Shown: positions 62,433-64,000 of the stretch, piece after piece | How the letters are laid out: the number at the start of each line of letters is the position of its first letter | How positions within the stretch are numbered: the stretch's first letter is position 1 | NCBI GenBank assembly: GCA_902603555.1 | Contig: CACKVD010000003.1 | Coordinates: 21,499 to 85,498 of the forward strand | DNA from: an uncultured Pelagibacteraceae bacterium | GTDB taxonomy: Bacteria > Pseudomonadota > Alphaproteobacteria > Pelagibacterales > Pelagibacteraceae | DNA length: 64,000 bases | Direction of reading: 5' to 3' | Notes under the pieces: generated by a model | Database searches by the model: none | What the model saw: the letters and a program-made list of their open reading frames with translations, nothing else | What the model was told of the DNA's origin: nothing | Position numbers and translations under genes: made by a program

Positions 62433-63005
62433 ATGAAAGAAATTTTCAAAAAAAAATTTAAACCAAGAATTAAAGCTCGAATTAGAAAAAATAAACAAAT
62501 TATAGGTAAAAATATTGATAATTTCTTTGATTGGGTTAAAGGAGCAGAATTAATAGAACTTAAAGAATGTAACACTAATGAGGATCCTGTAAGACCTGAA
62601 TTGGATAATGTTTTTAGAAGAAGTTATGGCAGAAAAATTTTTGGGGTTAAATATAAAGGAGAAATTCATGCTGTTATGTGTTTTGCATATACAAACCAAA
62701 TTCCCAAAAATGTTGAAGAACTGGGGAAATTTAGTCATGATGCTTATTTGCAAAGTGCTCAAAGAGATCAAAATATTGGACAGATTGCGATAGCATATAC
62801 TGTTTGGTCAAAAAAAAGAGGGGGTGGTAAGTTAATTGTGAAAGAAGTATTTAAAAAAATTAAGGATTCCAACCACCTTGATAGATTGATAACTTTGTCA
62901 CCATTAACTGAAATGGCAACAAAATTTCATAGTAATAATGGTGCAAAACTTTTACAAGTTAACGAAACAACACAAAATTTTGAATATTTAATTGAAAAAA
63001 AATAG
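62433..63005 (+). CDS. Hypothetical protein, possibly GNAT-fold
   Basis: 190 residues with a very basic N-terminus (KEIFKKKFKPRIKARIRKNK). The middle (GRKIFGVKYKGEIHAVMCFAYTN) and end (GGGKLIVKEVFKKIKDSNHLDRLITLSPLTEMATKFHSNNGAKLL) are reminiscent of a GNAT acetyl-CoA binding fold, but the Q/RxxGxG/A loop is not clear. It is placed eight bases before the alcohol dehydrogenase, so may be cotranscribed. Function unknown. Confidence 0.55.
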   Translation: MKEIFKKKFKPRIKARIRKNKQIIGKNIDNFFDWVKGAELIELKECNTNEDPVRPELDNVFRRSYGRKIFGVKYKGEIHAVMCFAYTNQIPKNVEELGKFSHDAYLQSAQRDQNIGQIAIAYTVWSKKRGGGKLIVKEVFKKIKDSNHLDRLITLSPLTEMATKFHSNNGAKLLQVNETTQNFEYLIEKK

Positions 63006-63013
63006 ATTCATTA

Positions 63014-64000
63014 ATGGAAAAATTTAATTGGAATTACCCCACAAATATGTGGATTGGTGAAAATCGAATTAAAGATTTAAATTTAGCTTGTGAAAATTTA
63101 GGAATTAATAAACCATTATTGGTTACTGATAATGCTTTGTCAAAAAAAAAAATTATTACAGACGCTTTAGAAATATTGAAAAAAAAAAATATTTTTGTCG
63201 AAATATTTTCCGATGTATTAGGTAATCCCACAGGCAAAAACGTAAGTGATGGTGTTGATTTTTTTAAAGAAAAAAATTGTGATGGTATAATAGCATTTGG
63301 TGGAGGTAGTGGCTTAGATGTAGGAAAAGCTATTGCTTTTATGTCTTGTCAAAAATTATCATTATGGGATTTTGAAGATGTAGGTGATAACTGGACTAAA
63401 GCAAACTCAAAAGAAATAGCACCAATCATTGCTGTTCCAACAACTGCAGGAACAGGATCTGAAACTGGTAGAGCATCAGTAATTTTAAATGAAAAAACAG
63501 GTATAAAAAAAATAATTTTTCATCCTAAGTTTTTACCTTCAATTGTTATTTTAGATCCAACTTTAACAATTGAGCTTCCGCCAAATATCACTGCAGCAAC
63601 TGGTATGGATGCACTAGCTCATAATTTAGAAGCTTATTGTGCTCCAGGTTATCACCCAATGGCAGATGGTATAGCTTTAGAAGGAATGAAACTTATTGAT
63701 CAATCATTGTTAACAGCATTTGAAGATGGTTCTAATATTCAAGCAAGAATGAATATGTTGACAGCAGCCAGTATGGGATCTACTGCATTTCAAAAAGGTT
63801 TAGGTGCAATTCATTCATTAAGTCATCCGGTAAATGCATTAAATAATATTCATCATGGTTTATCCAATGCTATATTTATGCCGTATGTTTTGACCTTCAA
63901 CAAAGACACAATAGAAAATAAGATAATAAATATTTGTAAATACTTAGAATTAAAAGACCAGTCTTTTGATGGATTTATAAATTGGATATTAGATTTAAGA
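63014..64000 (+). CDS. Iron-containing alcohol dehydrogenase, 3' end outside window
   Basis: The open frame from ATG 63014 runs to the window end with 329 residues visible. It has the nucleotide loop AFGGGSGLDVGKAI, PTTAGTGSETGRASV and the iron site region GMDALAHNLEAYCAPGYHP and GLGAIHSLSHPVNALNNIHHGLSNA, which supplies Asp and His ligands. The family oxidises or reduces alcohols/aldehydes with NAD(P). The substrate is unknown. About 50 residues are probably missing at the C-terminus. Confidence 0.88.
   Translation, partial: MEKFNWNYPTNMWIGENRIKDLNLACENLGINKPLLVTDNALSKKKIITDALEILKKKNIFVEIFSDVLGNPTGKNVSDGVDFFKEKNCDGIIAFGGGSGLDVGKAIAFMSCQKLSLWDFEDVGDNWTKANSKEIAPIIAVPTTAGTGSETGRASVILNEKTGIKKIIFHPKFLPSIVILDPTLTIELPPNITAATGMDALAHNLEAYCAPGYHPMADGIALEGMKLIDQSLLTAFEDGSNIQARMNMLTAASMGSTAFQKGLGAIHSLSHPVNALNNIHHGLSNAIFMPYVLTFNKDTIENKIINICKYLELKDQSFDGFINWILDLR

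Noticed and set aside
1..64000. Search by eye for tRNA, rRNA, insertion sequences, prophage genes and CRISPR repeats.
   Set aside because: No cloverleaf with a TTCGAAT-type loop, no transposase, integrase or phage structural motif, and no regularly spaced repeat other than the 19-bp operator repeat.

Overview
The window is a dense, AT-rich (about 30% GC by eye) stretch of bacterial chromosome that looks like a SAR11/Pelagibacterales alphaproteobacterium. The evidence is lean intergenic space, many overlapping start/stop codons, convergent genes whose 3' ends touch or overlap, and a typical SAR11 gene set: heterotetrameric sarcosine oxidase, a dimethylglycine dehydrogenase with ETF and ETF:quinone oxidoreductase, GcvT-family demethylases including a DmdA-like protein, a TPP riboswitch in front of an SSS transporter (ThiV-like), a FutA-type iron ABC transporter and an alternative oxidase. 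I see no tRNA or rRNA gene, insertion sequence, prophage or CRISPR array.

Layout. 1-5336: a cut-off GYD-type gene, an aldehyde dehydrogenase/CcdA/azoreductase run, a gamma-butyrobetaine-dioxygenase-like enzyme, a HisN-type phosphatase and the first of two tandem SMR proteins. 5340-8991: the second SMR gene, then a leftward run of nine small genes (DUF2798, TPR, NTF2-like, several putative dimeric alpha/beta-barrel proteins, a membrane protein and two paralogous secreted proteins) with no known joint function. 9080-12514: cysE-cysK, a VOC protein, a LysE exporter and an alternative oxidase. 12506-19420: formate-THF ligase divergent from soxBDAG. 19425-24347: a DMT exporter, a lipoprotein, an Asp/Glu racemase, a cold-shock protein, GNAT and purEK. 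24451-28493: a dipeptidase followed by a 553-aa unknown, a DUF3726 protein, a 53-residue Cys4 protein, and convergent YIP1-type genes. 28534-35113: a GcvT-family demethylase with MetF, divergent from a Rieske oxygenase, followed by a CysC-like kinase/nucleotidyltransferase pair, an enoyl-CoA hydratase and small genes. 35168-40945: dimethylglycine dehydrogenase, etfB, etfA and ETF-QO. 40946-44372: DUF2237, hisI, folE, an AcuI/YhdH reductase and a LysR regulator. 44396-48427: a Fur-box-controlled iron ABC operon with a small Cys-rich protein inside it. 48445-52438: azlCD, a thioredoxin-like protein, a persulfide dioxygenase, a cupredoxin, DUF4396, a methyltransferase and a small membrane protein. 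52484-57933: two glycosyltransferases, the TPP riboswitch with thiV, an AsmA-like protein and an ABC-2 exporter. 57949-64000: a DmdA-like demethylase, isocitrate lyase, a 53-residue leader gene, a RamB/ScfR-type regulator with clustered operators, and an iron-dependent alcohol dehydrogenase cut by the window end.

How the genes work together. The dominant theme is oxidation of methyl groups from methylated osmolytes through tetrahydrofolate. Dimethylglycine dehydrogenase and sarcosine oxidase strip N-methyl groups onto THF, GcvT/DmdA-like enzymes take methyl groups from other substrates, MetF and Fhs interconvert the one-carbon units, and ETF/ETF-QO and the alternative oxidase provide electron exits. 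A second theme is nutrient-responsive control: Fur boxes for iron, a TPP riboswitch for thiamine precursor uptake, and TTTACAA operators for the glyoxylate shunt. The least explained parts are the small-protein operon at 5691-8991, the 553-aa/DUF3726/Cys4 trio at 25419-27849, the kinase/nucleotidyltransferase pair at 31911-32692 and the Cys-rich small protein in the iron operon.
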